A DNA stretch of 64,000 nucleotides from Termitomyces sp. T153. Lineage: Eukaryota > Basidiomycota > Agaricomycetes > Agaricales > Lyophyllaceae. A program made the position numbers and the translations under genes. Of this stretch, positions 11,286-23,601 are shown one piece after another (positions within the stretch are counted from its first letter, which is position 1; each line of letters starts with the position of its first letter). The stretch is taken from contig JACKQL020000120.1 of NCBI GenBank assembly GCA_018296165.2, positions 62,001 to 126,000 of the forward strand, given 5' to 3'. The notes beneath the pieces are model-generated. The model was not told the DNA's origin. It saw nothing but the letters and a program-made list of their open reading frames with translations, and searched no databases.

Positions 11286-12227
11286 CTAGGAGAGAGATAG
11301 TACTGCAACACGATCTATTCTAGATGTCTGCTGCTGACTTAGAACTGCCTTTCTAAGTTCCACCTCTTGAGACCTTGCTCTATCAAGTTCTTGTTCAAAG
11401 TCTGATACTTTAGTGGCTACTGCATGTAGATAGCCACCTCTAGTGTCAATTTGATCTGCAAACTTTTCAAGTGCTAAGGATTCCCAATCCTCCCATCCTG
11501 GTTCATTGTTGGTTTTATCTGGATATTCAAAGTGCATAGTCTTTGGGTTGTCCACCAACTCTGGATTAACAGGTGGGTACTCCTCATTTCCTGGCTGCTT
11601 GAGCCTCCTAGACAGGCCATCAACACTAAAGGTTTTCCCTGGTACATGCCTCAAAGTAAAATGATAGAGTAGTACATCCTCAATCCATCTCATTATGGTG
11701 GCATTAGGTCCTACTCCAGGATTGCTTAGCATTCCCTTCAAATACTTGGCATCTGTCTCTACTACAAGCTTCCTACAACCAACTAGCCAATACTTATTAG
11801 CTTGCAAGGCTCTCATCAAACTATAGAGTTCTCTTTTTGGTTGTGAGAACCTTGCCTCCCTCTCATTCAAAGTGATGGATCCTAGCTTAGCACAAGTGCA
11901 TTGCTTAGGATTGTCTGGAGCTTCCTGGAATATTCCAAAGCCCACTGCCATCCAAGAAGTGTCAACTGATAAGACCACTGCCCCTCCTGACTTATAGTCA
12001 ATTGGTTTTAGAGGTGCACTTTCGGCTAGCAACTTCTTCAACTGGGCCATTGCTGACTGCTGTTCCTCACCCCAAACAAATGGTGTATGGTTTTGAGTCA
12101 ATTTGTTGATGGGTGCAGCCACTTTGGCATAGTCTTTAATGAACATCCTAAAGGTACCACAAGTACCTAGGAAAGCTCTGACATCTGACTTGTCCTGGCA
12201 ATCACCACATCCCATAACAATGGCCAA
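11286..12227 (-). pseudogene. Gypsy RNase H and connection domain
   Basis: Begins in the RT connection region (RAFLGTCGTFRMFIKDYAKV, then PINKLTQNHTPFVWG). It continues into RNase H with VVLSVDTSWMAVGFGIFQ (first catalytic Asp), SQPKRELYSLMRALQ (Glu) and LVVETDAKYLKGML (Asp), and ends with VLLYHFTLRHVPGKTFSVDG. All three acidic residues are visible. This is one of the best preserved segments of the element. It is separated from the RT frame by a break near 12230-12246. Confidence 0.8.
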
Positions 12228-12245
12228 CTGCTTGGTCTCAGGTTT

Positions 12246-13552
12246 CTATCCTTCATAGGAACACCTGTGTCCAACCACTACAATCTGATCTGCACAGACT
12301 ACTGACTTTTTCCCAGAGAAAGTTCCTCCAGCATATTTGATTCTTTGTAACACTCTGTTTACATTCTGCAGATGTTCCCATACAAATCTCCTGATGCCTG
12401 GATTTTCTGAGATAACCTCATAGCCTCCATCTGGTGATTCATACCTGTGAGGTGGACCTCTGATTGGCACATCATCAATATATGGCCAAGTTACATGAGG
12501 TATCTCATCTTTCAAGATGAAAGTAATGTCATCATGAAAGATTAGTACTGAATTTGTCCAGCCCATTGGCAGGATTACCAACCTTAGAGCACCAAAGGGT
12601 GTCTGAAAGGTGGTATAGTCCCTAGACTTCACATCCAACACACTCTCATCATATTCCACATACAAGTCAAAGATTCCTCCACAAGCCCTGCCAGCAAAAT
12701 GACTAGTAACTCTTCAGTTGCTGGTGGCAATTCAGAATGTGCTATGGTCACTTTGTTTAAAGGTTCCAAACTGTGAACTATCCTCAAACTCTCACCATCC
12801 TTCCTCAATACTGTGAACCACTGGGATCTGTATGAAGAGTTGGATGGCTCATATACTCCTGCTTCAATTTTCTGCTCTATTATTTGGCAGATTCTATCTC
12901 TGAGTCCAGGAGCAATGGGAATGTTCTTCAATACCCAGGGGGTGTGAGGAATAACTGGCATTACTACAGGAGGGAAGGATTCCTCTTTGAGCCTACCTCT
13001 TTGATAATCATTCCATGCAAAAGCCTCATTCTGCAGCATCATTAGATGATGTACTGTTTTCATCTCTTCTGGCCATAAGAAACCATCACCATGTGCCTTG
13101 TCAATGATCTCCCTGCACTCAGCAGCATACCTCCCTGTGGGTTTGAAATCAGGTGGGTTTGGGTCCAACTGTGGCATGTCTGCTAGTGGATCTCCAGTGA
13201 TACACCTTTCAATTCTAAACTTCTCAGGAGAGGTTCCTAGTACAGGTTTCACCTTTCTAGCAACAGGTTTGTATTTCTTAGAAAACACTTGTGCAGTTTC
13301 CTCCACACCTGCTTCTAACTCTAGGCTTTCCTGTTGTACTAAGATCTCCTCCAACTTTTCTGGTATCTGACACAGCTGCCCAGTTAGATAGGCTGCTAAT
13401 GTCTTCTCATTTCTTCTTCCCATATCTCCCTCTATAGCAAATTCCTGCAGATACACATGTCTCAACTCCTGGTTCTTGAATCCACTATGATTTATAGTGT
13501 ATCCAGTCACCATTACTTCACCATTCTCCTTCTCTCCAATCATTACTGCCAC
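12246..13552 (-). pseudogene. Gypsy reverse transcriptase in two frames
   Basis: Frame 13552-12629 has the start of RT: PWVLKNIPIAPGLRDRICQI, AGVYEPSNSSYRSQWFTVLR and RIVHSLEPLNKVTIAHSELP. Frame 12665-12246 continues with TTFQTPFGALRLVILPMGW and the catalytic box WPYIDDVPIRGP, then TFSGKKSVVCADQIVVVG. The switch lies near 12690-12710, where a one-nucleotide change shifts the reading frame in the GRACGG region. The YIDD box itself is intact. RT makes cDNA from element RNA. Confidence 0.85.
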
Positions 13553-13584
13553 CTCTCCCTGGTCACTGACCAGATCATTGAGAT

Positions 13585-14176
13585 TTAAAATTTTGGATCA
13601 CTATCTCCCCCAACACCTGCTTTTGGCACCTTCCCCCTTTGAAGAGTGGGCAGGGCTGTCCTGTGACCAGTATTAGGGTCTCTGATAGTTATGATGGCAC
13701 TGCCATCTTGGAGATTTTGTATGTTGCTTTCTGTCAGTGTGTCAAAAGGATGGCCCAACAAGACAGTATAAGCTGGCTTAACAAAGATATGCACTTGTAG
13801 ATAAATAGTAAAGCCTTCAGCAAAAGTAAATGGCACATTTTTGGCTAAACCAACTGATGTATGTATTCACTTGACTGTTGGCACTCTCCATCCTTAAGCA
13901 TATGTCTGGATCCCAAGTCAATCCTAAATAAAGTGCCTCATCTAGTGCTATACCAACTATTTGAGAACCACTATCTCAAATTGTCTCTACTTGTCCCCTC
14001 TGATTGACAATGGGGTTCAAGGATATCAACACTTGCAAATCTCTAGCCACATACACCACTACTAGCTTTTCTTCTGGAGGGATATTTCCCAAGTAAGTGG
14101 CTACACAATCCTGATGCACTACTGCACCAGTAGGCAAATCATCCTGTGTCCCATCTGCAATGAAATAGGTTGCCAT
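13585..14176 (-). pseudogene. Gypsy aspartic protease region with stop before DSG
   Basis: Frame 14176-13976 ends LISLNPIVNQRGQVETI and a TGA, immediately followed in the same frame by DSGSQIVGIALDEALYLG, the catalytic DSG of the protease. The next frame (13836-13585) supplies the downstream part with AYTVLLGHPFDTLTES, the second conserved Gly box (VLLGHPFD). So the protease is broken by one stop and one frame change. It processes Gag-Pol in active relatives. Confidence 0.7.
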
Positions 14177-14230
14177 TGGTAGGTCATTGACATCTACTTT
14201 GTCAGGTGGTTTCTTCTCCCTTAAAGTCTG

Positions 14231-14617
14231 CTATTGAACTGCTACTCTTGGGATATTGGGATCCCTAGACTGAGTCCCTGATTTGAGAGTCAATTTCTGT
14301 ATCATTGTTTCTCTTAATCCAGGAGCCACATCTAACAGTTCTCCAGTACTGAAAGGTACAGTAGCCTCCCAGAGCTTATCAATGGTCCTATCCCACTCCT
14401 TCCTCCTTGTTCCTGTTAAGGAACTTTTAACAGTGTCCTGCATTGGCAAGTTTGGTCCCTCATTCAGTGCTGGAACCTTCTCAAAAGGTAGGTCCAGTTT
14501 TGGTGCAACTCTAGGTGGAATCACCAGAGTTAGCTTTTCTTGCCAGGGTTTTTCAGGGGTTCTCTCTGGCAATGAGGATACTCCTGGTTGAGATGCCTCT
14601 TTCCTAATTGCCTTCAT
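14231..14617 (-). pseudogene. Gag-Pol spacer of the gypsy element
   Basis: About 128 codons rich in Pro, Lys and Glu between the Gag zinc-knuckle part and the protease. It contains PFEKVPALNEGPNLPM and RRKEWDRTIDKLWEATVPFS. No enzymatic motif is seen. Position and composition fit the linker ahead of the protease in this gypsy lineage. Confidence 0.5.
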
Positions 14618-14625
14618 TGAGTTAT

Positions 14626-15237
14626 TTAAAATTCCTTAAAGGAAGATTTCTGTCCTTCAGGACTAGCTGTGTTCTGTGTGTTGACCAACACACTGAGTAT
14701 CTCAGCCATTTTATTGAAACCTTTCTCCAAGTCTCCCAAGCAGTCTGACTCCTTATATTGAAGGTGCTCTAGCATGTCATCTCTTGTGTCTCTAGCAGAG
14801 TTTACATAGGTAGAGTAAGTGACTGTTTCTGGAGGGTCATCTTCTGGCCATCCAAAGTACATGTTCACCTGCTTATCATGTACTTGTGCTAATCTAGCAT
14901 GAGGAGATATACCAGCAGGATCCCTAGATAAAGGAGCACCATTAGGTAGCCTGGCTCTCCCTTCCAATAGAGTGATCCATCCTTTTTGTACATCTCCCTT
15001 GATGACTTCATACTCTGAGATTCTATGCCCTGTTTGCCAACAATAGAAGCAAGTAATACCACTTCTTCCAGAAGTTGGAAATGTAGGAGGCCCTTCTGCC
15101 CTTATACTCTGGCTCCCTTTGGTATTCAGGAAGGTATTGCACATGTCCAACTGACCAGCTTGCAAAGCTTGCATGGTACTCTGGATGCTCCCCATTTGTT
15201 TCCCAATGGTAACTACAGCATCTTGTAGATGAGCCAT
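14626..15237 (-). pseudogene. Gag C-terminal part with damaged zinc knuckle
   Basis: Contains CFYCWQTGHRISEYEVIKGD. The pattern is C-x2-C-x4-H-x4-Y, so the last zinc ligand is Tyr instead of Cys, consistent with one G-to-A transition (TGC/TGT to TAC/TAT). The knuckle binds RNA in active elements. The following VQKGWITLLEGRARLPNG is typical of this lineage. It is separated from the capsid frame by a break near 15240-15290. Confidence 0.7.
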
Positions 15238-15288
15238 TTTATCCTCTACTTCCTCCTTCTTGATGTTCCCCCTTCTAGCTTCAATTTT

Positions 15289-16137
15289 CTATATTTTCTC
15301 CTCTCTAAGACTCCTTATAGTAGCACCATCTATCAAGGTTCCTATTACTGTCAGCACTTCTGATAGGTCATATTTGTTGTCCTTGTGCCTATTTCTAGCA
15401 GGGTCTTTGTAGTAGCCATATCTACTGATCAACCTCTCCTCAATCACATCTTCAAAGGCTGGTACAAAGCATCCCAGGAATTTGTCTACCAGAGACCCAT
15501 TCCCAGTGACATTAGCCAACTTCTTAGCCTCAGCTCTAAATTTTCTTATAAGAGAATGAATTTCTGTAGTGTCATTCCTACTAAGTCTGGCATGTTCTCT
15601 GCAGATTCTGTCCAGGTTTGCAACACTACCTGTGTCATCTACTGCTTCTGGATAAGACTCCTTGATCTCTTTCTCAAAAGCAGATGAAGTATAGTCATCT
15701 CCAAAGGAATCAAAGCCCAGCCATTTCTGTTCAGTCTGAGCATCCACATACTCCAAGATTCTCTTTTTCCTTTTCTTATTCCCTTGGATCTCAGCATGCT
15801 CAAACAGAGAGATCATCCTTTGCAAAAAGTGATGAACCTCAGAGGGCTTAGTGTGCTTAAACTTAAGTGCATCCCTGCTGTCAGGCAGTGGTGGTTTATA
15901 TCTAATATTTTGCTCCATAATTGAGGCAGTAGAAACTGGTTGAGTAGTAGGGCACAGTTCTTTTAGTGAGCTTGAAATTACTTTCTCAGTCTGAAGTTTT
16001 CTCTTTCTGAGTAAGGTTTCAGGGTCAGGCAAAAAGAACTTTGAACCACTGCTATTGGTCCTACTTTCTCTTTTCCTTAATGTAATAGAGTTTTTCACCT
16101 TGGTTGCAATAACTTCAGGTGTTTTGGGCCAAGACAC
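15289..16137 (-). pseudogene. Gag capsid domain, gypsy
   Basis: About 282 codons. The N-terminus is basic and Ser/Thr-rich (KNSITLRKRESRTNS). The central part has a PSEVHHFLQRMISLFEHAEI helix and KRILEYVDAQTEQKWLGFDS. Later RLSRNDTTEIHSLIRKFRAE and NVTGNGSLVDKFLGCFVPAF fit the Gag helix bundle of the agaric gypsy lineage. It is the first coding segment of this element and is uninterrupted over its length, although the downstream frame is shifted. Confidence 0.65.
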
Positions 16138-17887
16138 AGGTAGTGCAAAACTAATGTTTCACAAGGGTTGGACTTCCTCAAGGAAATCCAAAAGTAAGTT
16201 TTTGTGCAACAAAAGCCCCTTGTGGTGGGCTCCAGATGATGTAAAATGTAAGTTTGATGCCATCAATGATTAGATCAACTGATCAAACTTTCTATTCACA
16301 GTCATTTTGGAGGCTTTTAGTTACATGCCAAGTTAATTAGAACTTCAATAGAAAAGTGATTTAATATTTTAATAATTTTATTCCAAGCTTGAGACAGTCT
16401 TGCACTAAAGAATGGGCTCAACAGTATAATTACTATTCCCGAAGCAACTAATGCACTTGTAGGCCTAAGAATTCAGCTCCCTGGGGAACTCTGAGCTGTG
16501 GTATGTAGTCTGCCTGCTTTTCTCCCTATTATCCCATCCTTCTTATACCCCATTGTCTGTGCATGAACTAGTGTGTCCCACATGGTATTGTGCTGCAATA
16601 ATTGGCCATCATGTAATCTCTCCTGCATCATTCCATTTATCCATGATTTTCATAGTTTTGCTCCTTCCTTTTCTACCCCTTCTTTTCCTATGGTTGGTGG
16701 TCATTTTTTGGGACTCAATAGCATAGTGTAGGGATTTTAAATAGACATGTTGCAGTAGGTGTTTTAATCATTGGAATTGTTGGCAGTTGATTGCAGTGTT
16801 TTGTTGGCCTTGATGGCTGATATTGGATTATGATCTGAGGTTGCCATCTTGGCCCAAGCACTGCCACAGGCTTGGCCCTTTGTCAGCTTTTGATCTATTT
16901 TGATTGTTGTAACTCTGACATAGCTACTTTGGTTCAGCCATCTCTTTTGACATTTCTTGGGGGGGCAGTACTTGATTTTACAAGGTATGTCTTTCTTGTT
17001 TACAGTTTTCAACATTTGGCTTACAGTTTTCAGCTGTTTGAATAGAAAGCATTTTTGTTAAAACTCTATTTAGTACTTGTGCTGGTCCTTGATTTTGAGG
17101 CCAGTGTATCACCATGCTTTCACCTGCAGAGCTGAACTGATTTGTTGTTGTTCAGGTTTTTGTATATTGGCAGCCAGATAAGCAAGGAAGATACTCCTAC
17201 AAGCCTTGATATGGAAGACAATGGTTTGCTCCTCCTTTCTGTCCTGCTTTCGCCTCTGACCCTCATTACATAGACAGAATCAATGTCATGATGGCATGTA
17301 TACTCCCCCTCCCATACAACATTTTGCTCTTGACTAATCAAATCAAATAGAGGTCAGTGGATCTGCATGACTAGGGGCATATTCATGCTTTCAGATCTTG
17401 TGCTCTCAATATCATAATCAAATTCTCAAAGTTGTATTCTCTATTCTACATCATCATTATCACCACAGACAAAGTATGGGTTTTCACTTACTTCATTCTT
17501 ACTTGCAATATTCTTTTAGCTTAGAAGTGACCAAGACAGGCTTGTAACCCACCAGAACATGCTACAATCTCTTTGATGTAAGAGAATTTTTTGCTCCTAG
17601 GCATCCTCCAAAGGGGTTGCAAAACACTAAAAGGCCAATTACAGTGCTGCAACCTCTTGGGATAGTAATTTGACACAGTCTGTATTCTCTCAGACCATCA
17701 TGGGACCAATCTGTGCAATGTCTACCTCTTTCCTACTAAAATGTTGACCAAGTTTTCTTTTTGAAATGTATAGCCATTCCCTCCAACATAACTGAAATTT
17801 TCCAATGTTGCTGGAAGGAATGATGACCCCAGAAGGTGGCAGGACTTGGAAACTGTCAAGTTTGATGTGCATGACTTGAGGGCCCAA
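16138..17887. other. Unassigned region upstream of the gypsy element
   Basis: No gene is supported; only short scattered frames occur. The 5' LTR of the minus-strand gypsy should lie in this interval, but I cannot point to its ends. Just before 17888 the sequence gacttgagggcccaa is purine-rich and could be a polypurine tract for the LTR candidate that follows. Confidence 0.25.
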
Positions 17888-18116
17888 TGTAATGGGATTG
17901 TGATGGGTTGTGTGGCTTATAGTATACCACTCATAGGTTAGAACCAGTTATTGATTCTGTACTATGAGAGTGTAAGTAAGGCACTGCTTTATATGATACA
18001 AACAGTACAATGAAACAGCAGTGTCTTATGATGCTGACACATTACAAATAAATAAGTACTGTGCATTATGGTATTGTAATAATGTAAATAGGAGGTTGGT
18101 AGGATGCTCCATTACA
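17888..18116 (+). repeat. Candidate gypsy LTR (229 bp)
   Basis: Starts TGTAATGG and ends CCATTACA, an 8-bp terminal inversion with the TG...CA ends of LTRs. A purine-rich tract precedes it. Length and terminal sequence resemble the LTR at 23602-23828 (TGTAGTGG...CCATCACA), but the interiors do not align by eye. The flanking 5-mers (cccaa and tatgc) differ, so it is not a simple solo LTR with an intact target duplication. Confidence 0.4.
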
Positions 18117-18440
18117 TATGCCCCTTTGAAACCATTGGTCTTACATATGGGTAGAAATTGACATGTGTGGGGTGAGATACAGCATTCCACCAACAAAACA
18201 GCACCAGGGCCAATTGTTGGTTTACCAGGTGAAACAATCTTACACTGTCAAATTGAGCTGATTCCATGCCAGTGCATGTGCCCAAGTACATGTACTAGTG
18301 GCCAATGGGGGCAGGTACTCTGCCCATGCATAGTCACATCAAATAGTGAACTACTATATGGAGAAGACTGGATGGATCAGGAAAGGATCTTTGTCCTTCC
18401 TGAGGTCCTGGACAGGCCAGAAAAACACTGGTTTTAGCAT
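18117..18440. other. Unassigned spacer before integrase remnant A
   Basis: One + frame (18165-18437) is Cys-rich (PCQCMCPSTCTSG) but has no motif I recognise. RT and RNase H, which should precede the downstream integrase, are absent, so the element was truncated before this point. Confidence 0.25.
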
Positions 18441-19800
18441 TATGTCTTGCAATATATTTGCATGACAGCAGTGGATATCCAAAGATGTCATTATCAAATA
18501 AGACACTAACATACTTACAGGATCATGTGTGGTGGAAAATGATGAGTAGCAATGTACACTCCTTCTGCAAGTCTTGTGAAATCTGCATCCACAGCAAACC
18601 AAGCAATAACAAACCTTATGGGAAACTAAAACCCCTTCCAGTCCTAACTCAACCCTGGGAAGTGATAGGCATAGATTTTGTGGGCCTGCTGCCAGAATCA
18701 AAAGATAGAAATGCCACTTACAATAATCTGACAGTAATAATTGACCATCTAACAGGAATGGTCTGCCTGATCCCAGGTCAGACTAGATACAAAGCTAGGG
18801 AAATAGCTGAACTTATCTTTGCTAAAATATATAAGTTACATGGGCTACCAAAAGCTATTGTTAGTGATTGAGATTCTTACTTCACCAGTATATTTTGGTC
18901 TCACCTTCATAAATTAATTGGTACTCAGTTAAAGATGTTGAGTTCATACCATCCTGAGAGTGATGGAGCCACTGAACATGCAAATCAAACAATTATACAA
19001 ATGATCCATCAATGTATCAGCCCCAACTAGAAGGACTGGGTATCCAAGTTATTTGCAATTGAATTTGCTATCAACACTGCAAGATCAGTGACAACAGGAT
19101 ACTCACCATTCTTCCTAAACTATGGTCAAATGCCTGGATCCATGGTATGGGACTCAGCCACAAAGAACAAATACCCAGGTGTGCAAGTTTTTGCTCAACA
19201 ACTGAAATCAGCCATCATAGCAGCCCACAACTGCATATTGGCTGCCTGTGTAAAACAAATGTGCAATGCTAATCACAAATGGGCCTTAGTCCCTTTCAAA
19301 GCAGGTGAATTCACATACATGTCAACTGAGAATATGACCTTTCCTAAAGGTCTCACATGTTAGTTGATACCCAAATATATTGGGCTATATTTACTTCTGA
19401 AGGATTTTGGTAATCAATCATTCAGGGTACAACTTCCCTCTCACATGCTGCAAAGAGGCATACACAATGTATTCCACTTGTCTTTGCTACAATTACATGT
19501 CCCTAATAATGACAGGTGATTTCCAGGATGCTTTTATGATCAGATTATCTTGTGAAATAAACCAGAGCATGAAACTAAGTGGGCTGCAGATGAAATTGTG
19601 AGCCACTTGGGGTCAAAGACAGACACTATATTTGAAGTCCTATGGCATGCAGGCAATAAGACTTGGCTAGTCAGGGAACTTGATCTATTATCCCCCTATT
19701 TTGCTGCTCAGGATATTAATGAAATATTAGAATTGGAAAAGGGAACAGGCAGTCCCCCAGTTGATGACCCCCAAGTACATCTGGGGTCCATGGGCATCAA
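18441..19800 (+). pseudogene. Ty3/gypsy integrase remnant A with chromodomain-like tail
   Basis: HHCC zinc finger: the CKSCEICIHSK Cys pair is visible (about 18575). Core: WEVIGIDFVGLLPESK has the first Asp, GLPKAIVSD the second Asp and ESDGATEHANQT the Glu. A TGA (18869-18871) directly follows IVSD and a TAG follows CISPN. Both fit single C-to-T changes; the TGA fits a decayed CGA (CpG) codon. C-terminally, TDTIFEVLWHAGNKTWLVRE (about 19620-19680) resembles the chromodomain-like tail of chromoviral gypsy elements, which may guide insertion. No RT part lies upstream. Confidence 0.8.
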
Positions 19801-20822
19801 GCATATAAATACCACCTCAAGACTGTGTACAAACGACAACACTGGAGCTCTTCCAAGTGACTTTGTTGAATCTCTATCCCTCTCACACTCATTATCACCC
19901 TCTCTTCCATTACACCAACATTCTTTATCAGTTATGTCATCATACCACCCTAAAAACCACTATAATCCTCACCTGTCTCTGGCTATGCATGCCAATGAAT
20001 TTGTCCAGCTCACCTCCATCAATCCCAACATTATCATCCACCTCAGCCAACTCCTGAAGTTTATTGAGCACAACAACAACATCTGCTGCTGCAATGTCAC
20101 CATTGACAGCATTGAGCCATGCAGTTACATGGAGTTCACCACCACCTACAATAACACAAAGGGTGACAATCCATGCAACTTCATTACCTGTGATCTCAAC
20201 TACAGTTTATACAAATATGACAGCTTTCCCCATCCCTCCTTCTGTCATGACATTTCCTAACTGTGACCCTTGTTATGCCAAGTTCCACACCTTTGGAATC
20301 ATTTCAGCTAATGATGACATTAACTAAGATCCATGGGCCAGCATGAAGAATGCTTTGCTGCACCCCCACTGCAAGGCAGTCAGGAACCAAGCTTGATCAG
20401 AGTCCCATCATGAAGAAAAAGAATCTAAGAAGCATCATCTCAAGGACACTAAACCTGACAGCTTCTTCCTTCCCACTATTCCTGCCAACAATATTTGCAA
20501 TGGCAAGAAATGCACTGCCAAAACCAAATCCCCTATTCAAGCTGATGCCAAAATGCCCATTGACAAATTCATCTCTCAAAAACAGGTGGAACCAGCTGAA
20601 TCAGAGAGGGTGGAGACTGCAAAAGAATTTGTAGCCAGAGTTGCACCACATTTTGTTCTCCAGGGCCCATGCAAACAAAATGAAGGGGGGGGGAAGGAGG
20701 GCTACCCTCCCCAGAGCCAGAGGAAAGTGTGGACAATAACAATGAAAACAGGAAATCAACAATTAAGCTGCCTGGGAGAAAGAAGCAGAACTTACCTAAG
20801 AACATCATGACTTGGCCAGAAG
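19801..20822 (+). other. 3' region after integrase A, low-complexity
   Basis: A long + frame continues to 20260 with Ser/His/Leu-rich and Asn/Thr-rich sequence (SLSLSHSLSPSLPLHQHSL). Further short frames follow up to 20810 with a poly-G run near 20686. This fits the variable Pro/Ser-rich tail that agaric gypsy elements carry after integrase. No domain is recognised and no LTR is seen before the MITE at 20823. Confidence 0.3.
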
Positions 20823-21025
20823 CACTGTGGGCACCAGAAGTTGATTCCCTTGAAGAAAGGGATAAAGAAACATGTTATACCATTCCTTTGTCAGCTTTTG
20901 GTTTTGGAAAAAGTCATTTTCCATTGTCTAATGCCTTTTCCCTCTTGAAATATGTCCATTAGGAATAGTATAACATGTTTCTTTTCCACTTGTTCCAAGG
21001 GAAACAACTTTGGGTGCCTGCAGTG
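20823..21025. mobile_element. CACTG MITE, copy 1 (203 bp)
   Basis: Left end CACTGTGGGCACCAGAAGTT; the right end, reverse-complemented, reads CACTGCAGGCACCCAAAGTT. The inverted similarity runs further inward (aagaaacatgttata in both arms), so the unit folds back. A second copy of identical length lies at 47897-48099. CACTG ends fit CACTA-superfamily elements, which normally make 3-bp target duplications. Here the flanks are aag/aaa, one mismatch. No protein is encoded. It sits between integrase remnants A and B. Confidence 0.7.
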
Positions 21026-21109
21026 AAATCCACATTGACCCTGTTGAACTGTGTCTGGATGAGGATCTAGCAAATAGATCTCAACAATTATAGGAGGAGT
21101 ACATGGAAC

Positions 21110-22515
21110 TCACACTGTCAATGTTGGAAGAGTTGCTGAGCCTGGGTAAAGACCCAATAGACCTAGTGGCAGGAGTGAAAGGTTGATACCAAGAAGATAA
21201 GTTGTTTGTAGACATAATAGAAAACCCTTGAGCACACAAGAATTATGAAGTAACAAAAGACAACCTAGTCTCTCTGAAGTCAGAAGGAAAGAAACTGTTG
21301 TGCATCCCAGCAATAATTGTTTGAGGATGCAGTATCCAGGAAATTGTTATAGCTGAGGCACACTCATTGCTGGTGCACCTGGGGCCACAAAAAACATTAT
21401 TGTACCTGCACAAAGGACAGGAACAGGACATACAATTCTATTACTGTGATTGTAGACCTACTAACTGCCATGGTACATGTGGTACCTGGTCAAATTAATT
21501 ACATTGCTCAACAGGTTGCCAAGCTTATCTTTGATGAGGTCTACAAGTACCATGTACTTCCAAGAGCTATTGTCAGCAACTGTGATTCATACTTCACTAG
21601 CACATTTTGGTCTCATCTACATGACCTAATTGGAACTCAACTTAGAATGTCATCAGCAAACTGAGCATGCAAATCAAACCATTGTACAAATGATAAGACA
21701 ATGCATTGGGGATTGTCTGAAAGACTGAGTGGCTAAATTACCAGCAATCAAATTTGCCATCAACTCAGCACAATCAGAGACCATGGGCTACTCACCTTTC
21801 TTCCTCAACTCCAGAAGGATGCCAAGACCAATGATCTGGAACAATGCTCAGGCAGATAGTTCCCTGGTAATAGGGTTTGCACACAACAGCTCAAACTTGC
21901 CTTAATAGCCACCCATGACTGTATTCTGGGTGCATGTATCAAACAAACCAGGAATGCTAATTGCTGTAGACAACCAACTCTCTTTGCAATGGGAGACATG
22001 GTATACATGTCCACCAAGAACTTCACTTACCCCAAGGGGTTTACATGTAAGCTAATCCCCAAGTATGAGGGACCATACCAGATTACAGAAGACTTTTGTA
22101 ACAACTCATTCTGAGTAGTGATATCCAAAAATATGAAACAACAAGGAATTCATGATGTATTCCATTCAGCTTTACTATGCATCCACAAGCCAAACAATGA
22201 TCAATTATTCCTGGGCCAACTGGATGAACAAATCATAGAGCCCAAGCTGAACAAGTGGGCCACTGAGTGCATTGTGGCACACCATGAGGCTTGAACTAGA
22301 GCTATGTTCAAGGTGCTGTGGAAGGCTGGAGACTGGTCATGGATGACCTATCAGCATGTCAAGGAACTGAACCTGATTGAGTCTTACCTCAGATTATTGG
22401 GGTACAAAGAAATTGAAGAATTGATCAATGTCAGAACTGGTAAGCCTCCTCTCAATGACCCACAAATAATTTTGGGACAGGTAAATTTTCAAATGTATAT
22501 AGGAGCAGGCTGGAT
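21110..22515 (+). pseudogene. Ty3/gypsy integrase remnant B with chromodomain-like tail
   Basis: Starts in the pre-integrase region (SMLEELLSLGKDPIDLVAG) with AEAHSLLVHLGPQKTLLYL, the HH half of the zinc finger. The Cys pair and first catalytic Asp are deleted near 21420. It resumes at ITVIVDLLTAMVHVVPGQ. The second catalytic Asp appears as Asn (AIVSNCDSYF). Later parts include MGYSPFFLNSRRMPRPMIW, YMSTKNFTYPKGFTCKLIP and the chromodomain-like AMFKVLWKAGDWSWMTYQHV at 22300-22360. Several stops and shifts occur. It belongs to the same lineage as remnant A. Confidence 0.8.
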
Positions 22516-23601
22516 TTGAGAGGCCATACAGCCCTCAACCACCACCAGGCTACCTACCTCCACTCCCACTCTATGTGTCTTGGCCATCACTTTACATCTC
22601 TCATGCTGTCCACCTCTCATGGGCCATCCCAACCCCTACAAAAACCAAGGTACACCTGGCAAGGAACTGACCAGACCATAAATCCACCCATACCTTGCTG
22701 TCAGCTCTACTATGGGTCTGATGACCCTGTGCAACCCCCAGAACCCAAGCTGCAGAATTGTACTCTACCCCTACCAGATCCAGCTATATCTGGACTTTGA
22801 CTTAGAAGTGCAACAGACCCATGGGAATCCCCACAGTGCCATGCCTATCAGCTACCTAGTATTCTCAGAAGTTCTAAATCTGGCAGACCCAGAAACTAAA
22901 TGCCCCTACTGACTCTCCCAGCTCAACCACCAAAGTCACACCTGGTCCTGGATAAACAGACCCTTCCCCAATGGGTACCTCCTCAGCACCTTTGTGGATC
23001 CCTGTCTCAACCTACTGGTGACTCTGGGCTTCATCTCAAAACAGAGTGATGTGAACAAACACACCATTGAAGATGCTATTTGGGCCTGGCATGCTCCCTC
23101 TAGACAACTTGTGCAGCATACCAAATAGTATCATGCCCAGTGCACTTACTCTTATTCTGTATTGTCCAACAACCCCAGTCGGTAGTTCCTCAGTCATGGC
23201 TTCTTCCTCCACCCCTTGTGACATCCACTCTAGTTTGCCCCTTCTCCTGTCCTAGTTAGTTCTGTCACATTGTCTGCACAATCATCTTGTGCTGCCACTG
23301 CCACCACAGTTACTTTGAGCAGTCTTGTCATTAGAGAGAAGGACCCAAAGGACAAAGGAAAGGGAAAAGCCACAGAAGAAGAGGAGATGGAAATTGATGC
23401 AGCTAATGTTCCCCTTCCTAAGGATGACTTTATGGACAAGGAACTCCAGAACCTTCTTAAGTCTCCCAAGGCCTCCACTAAAAAGGCTGACTAATCTTTC
23501 AGTGTTGCCCATGTTCCCTCTCCACTCATTTCCACTTGTTATCACTACTCCCATAACTTTCCTTGTCAAAAGCCATATTGTCATCTGACTTAGAGGGTGA
23601 A
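22516..23601 (+). pseudogene. 3' tail of gypsy element B up to the LTR
   Basis: Broken + frames continue after the chromodomain: a Pro/His-rich stretch, LYLDFDLEVQQTHGNPHSAM and a Lys/Glu-rich segment (KDPKDKGKGKATEEEEMEID) at 23340-23400. Such a third coding segment between integrase and LTR is usual in this lineage; its function is unknown to me. A purine-rich tract (tagagggtga) at 23591-23600 immediately precedes the LTR and is the likely polypurine tract. Confidence 0.5.

Larger units (their letters stand above)
9754..16137 (-). mobile_element. Nearly complete but broken Ty3/gypsy coding region
   Basis: Reading leftward, the order is Gag (16137-14626), spacer (14617-14231), protease region (14176-13585), RT (13552-12246), RNase H (12227-11286), integrase (11027-9943) and a short tail (9936-9754). 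This is the normal Ty3/gypsy order over about 6.4 kb. The sequence style (VLKNIP-type RT, YIDDV active site, IDY...SVDTS RNase H) is that of a widespread agaric gypsy lineage. Multiple stops and frame changes separate the domains. LTRs were not identified on either side. Confidence 0.85.
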
